Notes: generated by a model from the letters alone, not told the origin. Positions 40,841-50,398 are shown, counted from the stretch's first letter. The stretch is 64,000 nucleotides of DNA from Poindextera sp965277425 (GCA_965277425.1 CBDICR010000005.1:124001-188000), one strand, 5' to 3'. Program-made: numbers and translations.

Positions 40841-41547
40841 CGAACGATCAGCCCGCCAAGCCTGGACGCCTCGACCGATGGCGCAACCGCTATCGCGAGG
40901 CCGGACTGAGCGTGATCCTGGTCCTGCTCGCCATTCTCATCTTCGTGGTCAGTCCGCTGGCGGGCGTCGGCCGGCTCGGCGCCGAGCCGATCGAAATCTT
41001 GCGCTTCGCCCTGGCGGCGACGGCGATCCTGATCGTCAGCCGCAGCCGGCTGATCGCCGCGGCGGTGGCCGCGACCTTCGTCATCTCGCTGCTGAACGCC
41101 GTCTTCCTGCGCCATGGGGTCGTCGGCCAGGCCGCCTATGTGGTCAATATCGGCATCACCATGGCCTTCGACCTGGCGGTGGCCTGGACGGTCGCCCACG
41201 GCGCCTTCGACCCTGGCCGGATCACGGTGCACCGCATTATGGGCGCGGTGATCCTCTATCTCTATATCGGCCTGATCTTCGCCAGCCTCTATCGGCTGGC
41301 CCACATCTTCCTGCACCCGTCCTTTCGCGGGCTGCCGCCCGGACGGCGAAATCTGAGCGAGCTGCTCTATTTCAGCCTGAGCACCCTGACGACGACGGGC
41401 TTCGGCGACATCGCGCCGGTGCATCCCTTTGTGCGCAGCCTGGCCAATCTGGAAGCGGTCATCGGCCAGCTCTACCCCGCCACCTTCCTGGCCCGCCTCG
41501 TCACCCTGCAGGGTAGGGTCACCGGCCCCGGCCACGACACGGATTAG
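40837..41547 (+). CDS. Potassium-channel-like membrane protein (Ion_trans_2)
   Basis: 236 aa. Basic N-terminus, then about six hydrophobic segments from ILVLLAILIFVVSPL. Pore helix and selectivity filter LSTLTTTGFGDIAP near residue 185 match the two-TM ion channel family (TTGFGD in place of TVGYGD). The last helix carries LEAVIGQLYPATFLARLV. No RCK/TrkA-N domain is attached. Probably conducts K+, although the GFGD filter could alter selectivity. Coupled by ATGA to the phosphatase gene. Confidence 0.85.
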   Translation: MTNDQPAKPGRLDRWRNRYREAGLSVILVLLAILIFVVSPLAGVGRLGAEPIEILRFALAATAILIVSRSRLIAAAVAATFVISLLNAVFLRHGVVGQAAYVVNIGITMAFDLAVAWTVAHGAFDPGRITVHRIMGAVILYLYIGLIFASLYRLAHIFLHPSFRGLPPGRRNLSELLYFSLSTLTTTGFGDIAPVHPFVRSLANLEAVIGQLYPATFLARLVTLQGRVTGPGHDTD

Positions 41548-41603
41548 GACGACGACGTCGACTCCGCGAGCGTGAAGTCCGCGGATGCGGCGTGGCCGCA
41601 AGG

Positions 41604-41633
41604 CGCGGCCGGCCCTTTGAGGAGCCGGCCGCG
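41604..41633. terminator. Bidirectional terminator hairpin
   Basis: Perfect 10-bp stem CGCGGCCGGC (41604-41613), 10-base loop, GCCGGCCGCG (41624-41633). It lies between the convergent channel gene (ends 41547) and thiolase gene (ends 41643). No T-run follows on either strand, so it is a GC-only hairpin, common in GC-rich genomes. Confidence 0.55.
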
Positions 41634-41642
41634 ACGCTCGGT

Positions 41643-42821
41643 TCAGCTGCTGTAGGTCTCGAACAGGCCCGCGCCGCCCATGCCGCCGCCGATGCACATG
41701 GTGACGACGGCGTACTTGCCCTTGCCGCGGCGTTGCGCCTCTTGCATCACGTGGCCCGAAAGGCGGGCGCCGGTCATGCCGAAGGGGTGGCCGATGGCGA
41801 TGGAGCCGCCATTGACGTTGTAGATCTCCGGGTCGATGCCGAGGGTGTCGCGGGAATAGAGGCATTGCGAGGCGAACGCCTCGTTCAGCTCCCAAAGATC
41901 GATGTCGCCGACCTTCAGGCCATGACGCTCGAGCAGGCGCGGCACGGCGAAGACCGGGCCGATGCCCATTTCATCGGGCGCGCAACCGGCGACGGCCCAG
42001 CCCTTGAAGGCGCCGAGCGGCTTGAGGCCGCGACGCTCGGCTTCCTTGGCTTCCATGATGACCACGGCCGCGGCGCCATCGGAAAGCTGCGAGGCGTTGC
42101 CGGCGGTGATGAAGTTGCCAGGGCCCTTGACGGGTTCGAGCTTGGCGAGGCCTTCGATGGTGGTGTCGGGACGATTGCACTCATCGCGATCGACCGTGTA
42201 GTCGACGATGGTCTCTTCCTTGGTCTCCCGATTGACCTGCTTCATCTTGGTCTTCATCGGGACGATCTCGTCCTTGAACTTGCCGGCCTGTTGAGCCGAG
42301 GCCATGCGGCGCTGAGATTCAAGCGAGAACTCGTCCTGGGACTCGCGGCTGATGTTGTAGCGCTTGGCGACCACGTCGGCCGTGTCGATCATCGGCATGT
42401 AGATGTCGGGATACATCTGCACCAGGCGCGGATCGCTGTTTCCGCCCGGCACGCCGCCGCCGGGGAAGCTGATCGACTCGACGCCGCCGGCGACGACGCA
42501 GTCCGCGCCGTCCTCGACCACATAGCGCGCGGCCATGGCGATGGTCTGCAGGCCCGAAGAGCAGAAGCGGTTGACGGTCACGCCCGAGGTGGTGATCGGC
42601 AGGCCGGCGAGCAGCGCCGCCTGGCGGCCGAGATTGCCGGCGCCATGGGCGACATTGCCCATGAAACAGTCTTCGACCGCGTCCGTCTCGACACCCGACC
42701 GTTCGACGGCGTTTTTCACCGCGTGGGCGGCCATGCTGACGGTGGGGGTGATGTTGAACCCGCCGCGGCCGGACTTGGCCAGGCCCGTGCGCGCATAGGA
42801 AACGATAACGGCTTCACGCAT
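41643..42821 (-). CDS. Acetyl-CoA C-acyltransferase (thiolase, beta-oxidation type)
   Basis: 392 aa thiolase. Nucleophile Cys in NRFCSSGLQTIA (near residue 87), His in IAIGHPFGMTGA, second Cys in TMCIGGGMGGAG; WELNEAFASQ matches the family. ATG at 42821 is set by the conserved REAVIVSYARTG start and GAGGAAGAG before it. It differs clearly from the thiolase at 15.8 kb, so they are not recent duplicates. FadA-like in type, but no fadB partner is adjacent. Confidence 0.93.
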   Translation of the reverse strand: MREAVIVSYARTGLAKSGRGGFNITPTVSMAAHAVKNAVERSGVETDAVEDCFMGNVAHGAGNLGRQAALLAGLPITTSGVTVNRFCSSGLQTIAMAARYVVEDGADCVVAGGVESISFPGGGVPGGNSDPRLVQMYPDIYMPMIDTADVVAKRYNISRESQDEFSLESQRRMASAQQAGKFKDEIVPMKTKMKQVNRETKEETIVDYTVDRDECNRPDTTIEGLAKLEPVKGPGNFITAGNASQLSDGAAAVVIMEAKEAERRGLKPLGAFKGWAVAGCAPDEMGIGPVFAVPRLLERHGLKVGDIDLWELNEAFASQCLYSRDTLGIDPEIYNVNGGSIAIGHPFGMTGARLSGHVMQEAQRRGKGKYAVVTMCIGGGMGGAGLFETYSS

Positions 42822-42963
42822 GAATCTCTTCCTCTCCCTAAGGACTGAATGATTTGGAATTGCCGATATCCTTAGAACGCTCGCGCGCGAAAAGCGAATC
42901 ACCGGTGCGTGGGATCGCCGCTCGTCGCCCCCGGTTTCTCGCGGCGGCGGCGAAGGCCGCCGG

Positions 42964-44301
42964 CTAGCCGGCGCGGCGCAGGGCCGGGGTGGCGTGCAGG
43001 GCCGATTCCAGGACGTCGGCGGCCGCGGCGGCGCCGTCTTCCAGCGATATGCGGCGGCCGAGTTCCTGGGCGCGGGCGCGATAGGCGCCGCGGCGCATCA
43101 AAAGGCTAAGCGCCTGGCCGGCGGCCACGGGATCGTATTCGGCGCACGGCAGGGCGCGGCCGACCCCTAGCCTGGCGACACGCGCGGCGTTGTCGGGCTG
43201 GTCGGCGGAGAAGGGCGCGATCAACTGCGGCACGCCGGCGCGCAAGGCCTGGGCCGTCGTGCCGACGCCGCCCTGATGGATCACCACCTCGGCGTGGGGG
43301 AACAGAAGCGAGTGGGGCGCATAGCGGCAGGCGATCATGCCCGATGGAAGCGTGGCCGGCAGCACATCGCCCCCGCCGTCGCCGACCAGAAAAACGGCGC
43401 GCCGCTTGAGCGAGGCGGCGAGCGCCATGCTGTCGCGATAGAAGTCGCCTGGATCGAACACCACCGCCGAGCCCAGGGTGAAGACCAATGGCGGCGGGCC
43501 TTCGGCCAGGAAGCGCTCGAGTTCGGGCGGCAAGGCTTCGCCGCCGCCGCGCTCACGGTCATAGAAGGTGAAGCCGCAGATCGTGGTCCGGGACGGGAAG
43601 TCAGGCTGCAGTTTGCCGAAGACGCGCGAATAGAGCGCGATGGTCCCGTAGGGCGAGAACTGGCCTTCGAACAGCGGGTTGCCGGGGGCGCGGCCAAGGC
43701 CGAGTTCGCGTCTCAGTTCGCGGACCGGCGCGGTCCAGCCCGAGGTGGCGACGCGGACAAGGCCGAGCAGGACGCCGGCGGCGGTGGCGCCGGAGCGCAG
43801 GCAGGCCTCGGTCAGGCGCGGCGCGATGGCCAGCGCCGGCGGATCATAGGCCGACATGAAGGCGAAAGGGGCGAGGGCGGCGGAGATCCAGGGCAGGCCG
43901 CGTTTTTCGGCCGCCAGTCGCGCCCCGAAGGCGGCGGTATGGGTGACCACCAGGCTCGCGCCTTCGCTGGCGGACATCATGTCCTGGAACGAGCGGCGCA
44001 AAAACGGCATGGCCACGCGGCGAACGAGAAACTCCAGACCCGAGCGCGCGTCGATCGACCGGCGCGCAATGCCCTGCTGGTCAAGGCCGAGCTCATCTTC
44101 GAGGTCGCGCACGCCCGGACGCATCGGATGAAAGGCCAGGCCTTCGGCCTCGACCCGGGGGCCGAATTCGCTCTGGCTGGCGATGACGGGGTGGTAGCCG
44201 CGCTCGCGCAGTTCAAGCGCTATGGCGATAAAAGGATTGAGGTCGCCTGAGGAACCACAGGTTGAAAGTACGATCTTCCGTCGTGAAAGCATACTGTCCA
44301 T
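42964..44301 (-). CDS. Glycosyltransferase, UGT/GT1 type
   Basis: 445 aa GT-B fold. The N-terminal STCGSSGDLNPFIAIALEL is the GT1 start, as in MGT/UGT enzymes that modify sterols, macrolides, carotenoids or flavonoids. The C-terminal donor site is VIHQGGVGTTAQALRAGVPQ plus PFSADQPDNAARV. Two starts are possible, ATG 44301 and ATG 44292. It lies 116 bases after the glucosidase gene on the same strand, so the two could be co-transcribed. The acceptor is unknown. Confidence 0.88.
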   Translation of the reverse strand: MDSMLSRRKIVLSTCGSSGDLNPFIAIALELRERGYHPVIASQSEFGPRVEAEGLAFHPMRPGVRDLEDELGLDQQGIARRSIDARSGLEFLVRRVAMPFLRRSFQDMMSASEGASLVVTHTAAFGARLAAEKRGLPWISAALAPFAFMSAYDPPALAIAPRLTEACLRSGATAAGVLLGLVRVATSGWTAPVRELRRELGLGRAPGNPLFEGQFSPYGTIALYSRVFGKLQPDFPSRTTICGFTFYDRERGGGEALPPELERFLAEGPPPLVFTLGSAVVFDPGDFYRDSMALAASLKRRAVFLVGDGGGDVLPATLPSGMIACRYAPHSLLFPHAEVVIHQGGVGTTAQALRAGVPQLIAPFSADQPDNAARVARLGVGRALPCAEYDPVAAGQALSLLMRRGAYRARAQELGRRISLEDGAAAAADVLESALHATPALRRAG

Positions 44302-44417
44302 CCAGCCATCAGCCGTACAGAAACGCCGGCCAAGAAGAACCGTTCAACCCCGCGCGGGGCCACAGTCAAGACAGGGTGTACAGCCTGCGCCTTAAGACGG
44401 CCAGTCTTGTAGGTCGA

Positions 44418-46595
44418 TCAGGCCGAGATCGACGCCGCGCCCTGGAGCCGATTCAGGCTGTCATAGGGCCGGCGGCCGAGGCGGCGCTTGTCGCCCTTCA
44501 GCACCTCCCAGCGCGTTTCAGCGCCGTCGCGCCAGAAGCGAACATCGAACCGATCGCCCAAAAAACGCAGATCGATCAAGGTGATATCGGGCAGCCAGTC
44601 CGGCAGGGCGGGGTCGAAATAGATACGGCCGGCCGGCGCATCGGGCTGGAACCCCAGCAGGGTCTGCACCAGGTGAAAGGCCGAACCCGCCGCCCAGGCC
44701 TGGGGCGTATTGGCCCCCAGATACTGCACGGGGAAGTTGGTCGGGCTGCGCTGGATGCCGGCATAGAGCTCCGGCGCCTGGTGCAGGGTGAAGAAGCTGA
44801 CCGCGCCGAAGATGTCGCGGGCGATTCGCGCCGCTTCGGCCGCGAAACCGTAGCGGCGGAAGCCGAGTGCGATCAGCCCGTTGTCGTGCGGCCAGACCGA
44901 TCCGGTCTGGTAGGCCATCGGGTTATAGGCCGGATGCTCGGTCGAAAGGGTGCGGATGCCCCAGCCGCTCCACATGTCGGGCGCCATCAGCCGGCGCACC
45001 ACCGCCTCGGCCCGTTCCGGCGGCACGATGCCCGACCAGAGCAGGTGGCCGGGGTTGGAGGCTATGCTCATCACCTTTTTTTTGTCGCCGTCGAGCGCCA
45101 GGGCGTAGAAACCTGCCTCTTCATCCCAGAAGGCCTGGTTGAAGCGGCGATAGAGCTGCTCGGCCTTTTCGGTCAGCGCCTTGGCCCGATCCGGCCGCCC
45201 CAGGGCCTCGAACACCTGCGCCATGCGCAGCCAGGCGTCATAGACATAGCCCTGCAGTTCGCAGAGCGCCTTGGGCCCCTTCACCAGCGAGCCGTCGGGA
45301 TAGACGATCGCCTCGCCGGCGTCCTTCCAGCCCTGGTTCTCGTACCCATGCTTCGAGCGGGTCTGGTATTCCTGGAAGCCGTCGCCGTCCCGATCGCCAT
45401 AGTCGTCGATCCAGGCCAGGCACGCCTCGGCCGTCTCCAGATGCTGCTCGATCAGCGTCATGTCGCCGGTGCAGAGCCAGGCGTGGTGCAGAAGGATGAG
45501 ATAGAGCGGCGTGGCGTCGGCGGTGCCGTAATAGGGGGTGTGCGGAATGAGCTTGAAGTGGGCCAGTTCACCCAGCCTCAGTTCGTGCATGATCTTGCCG
45601 GGCTCGGCGTCGCGCTCGTCGTCGCGCGCCTTGGCCTGCCATTGCCCGAGCGCGGTCAAGGTCGCGCGGGCGAAGCGCGGATAGGACATGGTGGCCTGCA
45701 GCGAGGCGATCAGGGTGTCGCGGCCGAACAGGGCGACGAACCAGGGCACGCCCGCCGCCGGCACGAACTGGTGCGGGCCGGTCTCGCTGGTCGGCAGGCG
45801 AAGAGCGGCGATGTCGTCCACCGCCTGGCGGTAGCAGCGATAGAGTTCCTCATTCGAGGTTCGGATCTTCAGCACTTCGTCGCGCCAGGACTCCGCCCGG
45901 CGGCTGGCCGGGCTGTCGTCGTGATCGCCAAAGCAGGAGCGCGGCGCGGCGAACCGCTTGCCGCCGTCGCGGAACTCGTAGAGCAGGCAGGCGTGCCATG
46001 ACGCGCCAGGCTCAAGATCGATGTCGAAGCTCAACCGGCCATTGGCATAGACCGGCGATGGGCTGCTGCGCCGCACCTGGACCAGCATTTCGCGGCGGAA
46101 GTCCTTGTTGCGATAGATTGTTCTGAGCTGGCTTCGCGCCTGCGACCACTCGGTGGTGATATGACCGCGACGGACGATGTCTCCGGACTTGACCTCGAAC
46201 AGGTCGGCGAAGTCCGAACGGATCAGCACCTCGAGATTGAAGCGCACGCGCTTGGCGCCGTGGTTGGTGATGTCGAAATCTTCGTGCAGCCCGACGCCGA
46301 TCGTGCGGCCAAGCTCGAAGCTGAGGCAGCGCGCGGGGACCTCCCCGTCCTCGGTCACAAGGCGCGGATTGGTCAGATAAAGCCGCGCGGCGAAATGGGT
46401 GATCGGCGCCGACGAGAGCAGGTCCCACGGCGCGCCGTTGGCGTAGACCAGCCAGGCGGAAACCATGCGCGTGTCGAGGAAATAGAGGCCGCGGTCGGTG
46501 GGCCAGGGAATCTGGCCGTCGCGGTCGGTGAGCAGGATCGAGTGCCCCTGATGGACGACCAGCTGCTCCGGCCCGACGGTGATCTCCAGATTCAT
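44418..46595 (-). CDS. Amylo-alpha-1,6-glucosidase / glycogen-debranching-like enzyme
   Basis: 725 aa. N-terminal glycogen-debranching beta domain (about 10-210: LLTDRDGQIPWPTDRGLYFLDTR). C-terminal (alpha/alpha)6 barrel (about 270-690) with VPWFVALFGRDTLIASLQ, TADATPLYLILLHHAWL, GSLVKGPKALCELQGYVYDAW and QTGSVWPHDNGLIALGF. The family trims 1,6-linked glucose from glycogen- or starch-like glucans, or acts on related glucosides. No signal peptide; cytoplasmic. No glgABCX genes are here, so a specialised glucan is possible. Paired with the GT1 gene downstream. Confidence 0.88.
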   Translation of the reverse strand: MNLEITVGPEQLVVHQGHSILLTDRDGQIPWPTDRGLYFLDTRMVSAWLVYANGAPWDLLSSAPITHFAARLYLTNPRLVTEDGEVPARCLSFELGRTIGVGLHEDFDITNHGAKRVRFNLEVLIRSDFADLFEVKSGDIVRRGHITTEWSQARSQLRTIYRNKDFRREMLVQVRRSSPSPVYANGRLSFDIDLEPGASWHACLLYEFRDGGKRFAAPRSCFGDHDDSPASRRAESWRDEVLKIRTSNEELYRCYRQAVDDIAALRLPTSETGPHQFVPAAGVPWFVALFGRDTLIASLQATMSYPRFARATLTALGQWQAKARDDERDAEPGKIMHELRLGELAHFKLIPHTPYYGTADATPLYLILLHHAWLCTGDMTLIEQHLETAEACLAWIDDYGDRDGDGFQEYQTRSKHGYENQGWKDAGEAIVYPDGSLVKGPKALCELQGYVYDAWLRMAQVFEALGRPDRAKALTEKAEQLYRRFNQAFWDEEAGFYALALDGDKKKVMSIASNPGHLLWSGIVPPERAEAVVRRLMAPDMWSGWGIRTLSTEHPAYNPMAYQTGSVWPHDNGLIALGFRRYGFAAEAARIARDIFGAVSFFTLHQAPELYAGIQRSPTNFPVQYLGANTPQAWAAGSAFHLVQTLLGFQPDAPAGRIYFDPALPDWLPDITLIDLRFLGDRFDVRFWRDGAETRWEVLKGDKRRLGRRPYDSLNRLQGAASISA

Positions 46596-46668
46596 GGGTT
46601 CAGCCCCTGCTCGCCCTGCCGACGCGGCTATTAGCGTGCAAGCTGGGCAATCGATCCGCGGACCTGGG

Positions 46669-47763
46669 TCAGGCCGCCTCCAATCCCAGGCTTTCCGCCA
46701 CCGCCGGGTGGACGATGCGGCCGTCGAGCACGTTCAGGCCATCGCGCAGGCGCGGATCGCGGTCGAGCGCGTCGCGCCAGCCGTGGTCGGCCAGGGCGAG
46801 CACGAAGGGCAGGGTGGCGTTGTTCAGCGCATAGGCCGAGGTGCGCGCCACCGCGCCGGGCATGTTGGTGACGGCATAGTGGACGACACCGGAGACCACG
46901 AAGGTCGGGGCGTCATGGGTGGTCGGCCGGCTGGTCTCGAAACAGCCGCCCTGGTCGATAGAGATATCGACCACCACCGAGCCGGGGCGCATGGACTCGA
47001 TCATCGCGCGGGTGACCAGCTTGGGCGCCGCCGCGCCCGGAACCAGCACCGCGCCGACGATCAGGTCGGCGCGGGCGACCTCGCGCTCGATATTGTCCAC
47101 CGTGGCGTAAAGCGTCTGGATCTTCGAGCCGAACTGCAGGTCCAGCTCCTTCAGCCGACGCATGGAATTGTCGATGATGGTGACCTGGGCCTCCATGCCC
47201 ATGGCCATGCGCGCGGCGTTGGTGCCAGAGACGCCGCCGCCGAGCACCAGCACCTTGGCCGCCGGCACGCCCGGCACGCCGCCCAGCAGCACGCCGGCGC
47301 CGCCCTGCTCCTTCTCAAGGCAGTGGGCGCCGACCTGCACGCTCATCCGCCCGGCCACCTCGCTCATCGGCGAGAGCAGCGGCAGGCCGCCGTGGTCGTC
47401 GGTGACGGTCTCATAGGCGATGGCGACCGCCGCGGACTTCATCAACCCCTCCGCTTGGGCCCGATCGGCGGCGAGATGCAGGTAGGTGAACAGCACCTGG
47501 CCGGCGCGCAAAAGCGCGATCTCGGGGCCTTGCGGCTCCTTCACCTTCACGATCATCTCGGCGCCGGCGAAGACCTCGGCGGCGCTGTCGGCGATCGACG
47601 CGCCCGCCGCGCGATAGGCGGGATCGCCGTGGCCGATGCCCGCGCCGGCGCCGGTCTCGACCACCACCTGGTGGCCATGATGGATCAGTTCGCGCACGCT
47701 GCCCGGAGTCAGGCCGACGCGATGCTCCTGGACCTTGATCTCCTTGGGTACGCCGACAAGCAT
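46669..47763 (-). CDS. ald: Alanine dehydrogenase
   Basis: 364 aa, close to the usual 370. N-terminal MLVGVPKEIKVQEHRVGLTP with the substrate Arg, VKVKEPQ with the catalytic Lys region, YLHLA, the NAD motif VLVLGGGVSGTNAARMA and DISIDQGGCFETSRPTTH, all highly conserved in Ald. It interconverts L-alanine and pyruvate plus ammonia with NAD+. ATG at 47763 is fixed by the conserved start and GAGGACG upstream. It is divergent from the beta-barrel gene; no Lrp gene is adjacent. Confidence 0.96.
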   Translation of the reverse strand: MLVGVPKEIKVQEHRVGLTPGSVRELIHHGHQVVVETGAGAGIGHGDPAYRAAGASIADSAAEVFAGAEMIVKVKEPQGPEIALLRAGQVLFTYLHLAADRAQAEGLMKSAAVAIAYETVTDDHGGLPLLSPMSEVAGRMSVQVGAHCLEKEQGGAGVLLGGVPGVPAAKVLVLGGGVSGTNAARMAMGMEAQVTIIDNSMRRLKELDLQFGSKIQTLYATVDNIEREVARADLIVGAVLVPGAAAPKLVTRAMIESMRPGSVVVDISIDQGGCFETSRPTTHDAPTFVVSGVVHYAVTNMPGAVARTSAYALNNATLPFVLALADHGWRDALDRDPRLRDGLNVLDGRIVHPAVAESLGLEAA

Positions 47764-47855
47764 CTTGCGTCCTCGATTGCGAATGGCGACCATCGAGCGA
47801 GGATCGAGGCCGTGTCCAGCCGAAACTTCCGGCTCGCACGGCAGATGGGGGCGAC

Positions 47856-48740
47856 ATGGGCGGAGCGAAATGGGGCCTTGCGGCCATCCTTGTGCTGAGT
47901 GCGCTCGCCGGGGCGGCCCGCGCCGACGGCCCGCCCGCAAACCCGCCCCCGCCGGACAAGAGCGGCTTCAGCCTGTTCGATCCGACGCCCGCTGCGGACC
48001 TGCGCGCCTTCTGCACCGACCGGCCGACCAAATCGACCGGCCCATGCACGGTCGACGCAGGCCATTTCCAGTATGAATCGGACGTCTTCAACCTCACCTA
48101 CGACACCAGCGGCGGCGCCGACACGACCACGCTGCTCTATACCAACCCGACCTTGAAGCTCGGCCTGACCAATAGGGTCGACGCCGAGGTCAATATCGCG
48201 CCCTGGGAGACGATTACGTCCAGGGACAGGACGACCCATCGCACTACCCGCGCCTCAGGCGTCGGCGACCTTTATCTGCGCCTGAAGGACAATCTGATCG
48301 GCGACGACAGCGGCGATGTTTCCGTGGCGATCGAGCCCTATGTGAAGGTTCCGACCGCCCCGGACGGGGTCGGGAACGGCGCGGTCGAGGGCGGGGTGCT
48401 CGTCCCGGTCCAGGTCAATCTGCCGGCCAGCTGGTCCTTGACCATCGACCCGGAAGGCGACGTCCTGAAGAACGCCATCGGCGACGGCGACCATTTCAAC
48501 CTGTCCGGCCTGCTCAGTTTCAGCCGGCCGCTGTCCAAGACCCTGACCTTGTCGCTGGAGGTCTGGTCGGACGTCAATTTCGATCCCGGCGGCACGGTGA
48601 CCCAGGCTTCGTTCGACATCGGCGCGGCCTGGATTCCGCCTTCGCACCCCAATTTTCAACTCGACGGCGGCGTCAATCTCGGGCTGAACACTCAGACGCC
48701 GGCGGCTCAGGCCTATGTCGGCGTTTCACAACGATTCTAG
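47856..48740 (+). CDS. Predicted outer-membrane beta-barrel (phenol MetA-pathway 'transporter' family)
   Basis: 294 aa. Signal peptide MGGAKWGLAAILVLSALAGAARA, then a Pro-rich linker, then alternating amphipathic strands (HFQYESDVFNLTYDT, TLKLGLTNRVDAEVNIAPW, GDLYLRLKDNLI) and a C-terminal Phe, as in outer-membrane barrels. The motif order resembles the PF13557-like 'transporter' proteins tied to aromatic degradation. Probably a channel or uptake aid. It lies 15 bases upstream of the DUF35 gene and may form an operon with it and the thiolase-like gene. Confidence 0.72.
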   Translation: MGGAKWGLAAILVLSALAGAARADGPPANPPPPDKSGFSLFDPTPAADLRAFCTDRPTKSTGPCTVDAGHFQYESDVFNLTYDTSGGADTTTLLYTNPTLKLGLTNRVDAEVNIAPWETITSRDRTTHRTTRASGVGDLYLRLKDNLIGDDSGDVSVAIEPYVKVPTAPDGVGNGAVEGGVLVPVQVNLPASWSLTIDPEGDVLKNAIGDGDHFNLSGLLSFSRPLSKTLTLSLEVWSDVNFDPGGTVTQASFDIGAAWIPPSHPNFQLDGGVNLGLNTQTPAAQAYVGVSQRF

Positions 48741-48755
48741 GGAACGCGAATTTCA

Positions 48756-49160
48756 ATGGACAGGGTATTGCCTCAACCGACCCCGGAAACGCAGCATTTC
48801 TGGGACGGCTGCAAGGCGGGCGAACTTCGCCTGCAGCGCTGCAGCGATTGTAAAGACGCCTATTTTCCGCCCCGCCCCTTCTGCCCGAAGTGCGGCTCGC
48901 GCAGCGTCGAAGCGTTCAAGGCCACCGGCCGCGGCTTCCTCTACAGCTACGTCATCAACCACCGGCCTCGCCCGGACTTAGGGACCGAGCCGCACTCGAT
49001 CGCGGTGGTGCAGCTGGACGAGGGGCCGCGGATGATGACCAACATCATCGGCTGCCCACAGACGCCCGAGGCGCTGAAGCTGGACATGCCGGTCGAGGTC
49101 ACCTTCCAAAGCTTCAGCGATGACATCTCCCTGCCCTTCTTCCAGCCTAAGGGAGCTTAG
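48756..49160 (+). CDS. DUF35 zinc-ribbon/OB-fold acyl-CoA-associated protein
   Basis: 134 aa. The N-terminal rubredoxin-like zinc ribbon has RCSDCKDAYFPPRPFCPKCG with four Cys. The OB fold is GRGFLYSYVINHRP and PHSIAVVQLDEGPRMM. DUF35 proteins pair with thiolase-like subunits and bind acyl-CoA; in steroid degradation ChsH2-type DUF35 domains bind the Ltp2 aldolase. The partner is the gene that starts 4 bases later. AGGGAA precedes the ATG. Confidence 0.92.
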   Translation: MDRVLPQPTPETQHFWDGCKAGELRLQRCSDCKDAYFPPRPFCPKCGSRSVEAFKATGRGFLYSYVINHRPRPDLGTEPHSIAVVQLDEGPRMMTNIIGCPQTPEALKLDMPVEVTFQSFSDDISLPFFQPKGA

Positions 49161-49164
49161 ACCC

Positions 49165-50310
49165 ATGAAGCGCAATTCCGTTGCGGTCGTCGGCGCCGCC
49201 GAGACCACCGAAATGGGCCGCATCCCCGACATGTCGGTGATCGGCCTGCATGCCGACGCCGCCCTGAACGCCCTGAAGGACGCCGGCCTCAAGCCCTCCG
49301 ACATCGACGGCGTCGCCACCGCCGGGATCAGCCCCGTCGAACTGGCGAATTATCTCGGGATCACGCCCACCTATGCCGACGGCACCAGCGTCGGCGGCTG
49401 CTCCTTCATGCTGCACGTCCGCCACGCCGCGGCGGCGATCAACGAGGGCCTCTGCAACACCGTCCTGATCACCCATGGCGAAAGCGGGCGCTCCCGTGTC
49501 GGCGCCGGCGGACGCTTCGGCGGCGGCGCATCGAGCCTGGCGGGCCAGTTCGAGGCCCCCTACGGCCCGGTCGGACCACCCTCGATGTTCACCATCCCTG
49601 TGCTTCGCTACATGAAGACCAACGGGGTGACCGAGGAAGACCTGGCCATGGTCGCGGTGGTTCAGCGCGAATGGGCGGCGATGAACCCGCGCGCCAGTTT
49701 CAAGGACCCGATCACGGTCGACGACGTGCTGAACTCGCGCATGATCGCCTGGCCGTTCCGCATGCTGATGTGCTGCCTGGTCACCGACGGCGGGGGCGCC
49801 CTGATCCTGACCAGCGCCGAGCGGGCCAAGGACTTCCCGCAAAAGCCAGTCTATATCCTGGGCACGGGCGAAAGCGTCGAGACGCCGATGGTCAGCCAGA
49901 TGGAGGACTTCAACAGCTCCAAGGCCTTCCGCGTCTCGGGCAAGAAGGCGTTCGACGAGGCCGGCATCAGCCATGACGACGTCGATCACCTGATGATCTA
50001 CGACGCCTTCGCCCACCTGCCGCTCTACGGCCTTGAAGACCTCGGTTTCTGCAAGCCGGGCGAGGGCAAGGATTTCATCAACGAGCGGAACACCGCGCCC
50101 GGCGGCAAGCTGCCGCTGAACACCAACGGCGGCGGCCTCTCCTACATGCATTCGGGCATGTACGGCATGTACGCCATGCAGGAGAGCGTCCGGCAGCTGC
50201 GCGGCGTTGCGCCGGCCCAGGTTCCGAACGCCAAGATCTCGATCGCGCATGGCGTCGGCGGCATGTTCGCCGCCTCCGGCACCATCGTCTTCTCCAACGA
50301 AAAGGGGTGA
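49165..50310 (+). CDS. Thiolase-like protein (SCP-x/Ltp2 type)
   Basis: 381 aa. Non-classical thiolase fold: VAVVGAAETTEMGRIPDMS at the start, SVGGCSFMLHVRHAAAAI with a candidate Cys near residue 82, DHLMIYDAFAHLPL in place of NEAFA, and HGVGGMFAASG where classical thiolases have a second Cys. This subgroup with an adjacent DUF35 gene covers Ltp/DitF-like lyases and thiolases of sterol or terpenoid side-chain catabolism. Whether it does thiolysis or retro-aldol cleavage is open. AAGGGAG precedes the ATG. Confidence 0.88.
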   Translation: MKRNSVAVVGAAETTEMGRIPDMSVIGLHADAALNALKDAGLKPSDIDGVATAGISPVELANYLGITPTYADGTSVGGCSFMLHVRHAAAAINEGLCNTVLITHGESGRSRVGAGGRFGGGASSLAGQFEAPYGPVGPPSMFTIPVLRYMKTNGVTEEDLAMVAVVQREWAAMNPRASFKDPITVDDVLNSRMIAWPFRMLMCCLVTDGGGALILTSAERAKDFPQKPVYILGTGESVETPMVSQMEDFNSSKAFRVSGKKAFDEAGISHDDVDHLMIYDAFAHLPLYGLEDLGFCKPGEGKDFINERNTAPGGKLPLNTNGGGLSYMHSGMYGMYAMQESVRQLRGVAPAQVPNAKISIAHGVGGMFAASGTIVFSNEKG

Positions 50311-50398
50311 ACGGCCACTGCGTTTATCGGTGTAAGATGGAGTCAAGGCTGAACGGCTGAAGCAGGTCCTTCTCCCCTTGCCGAATCGTTGCAAAATT

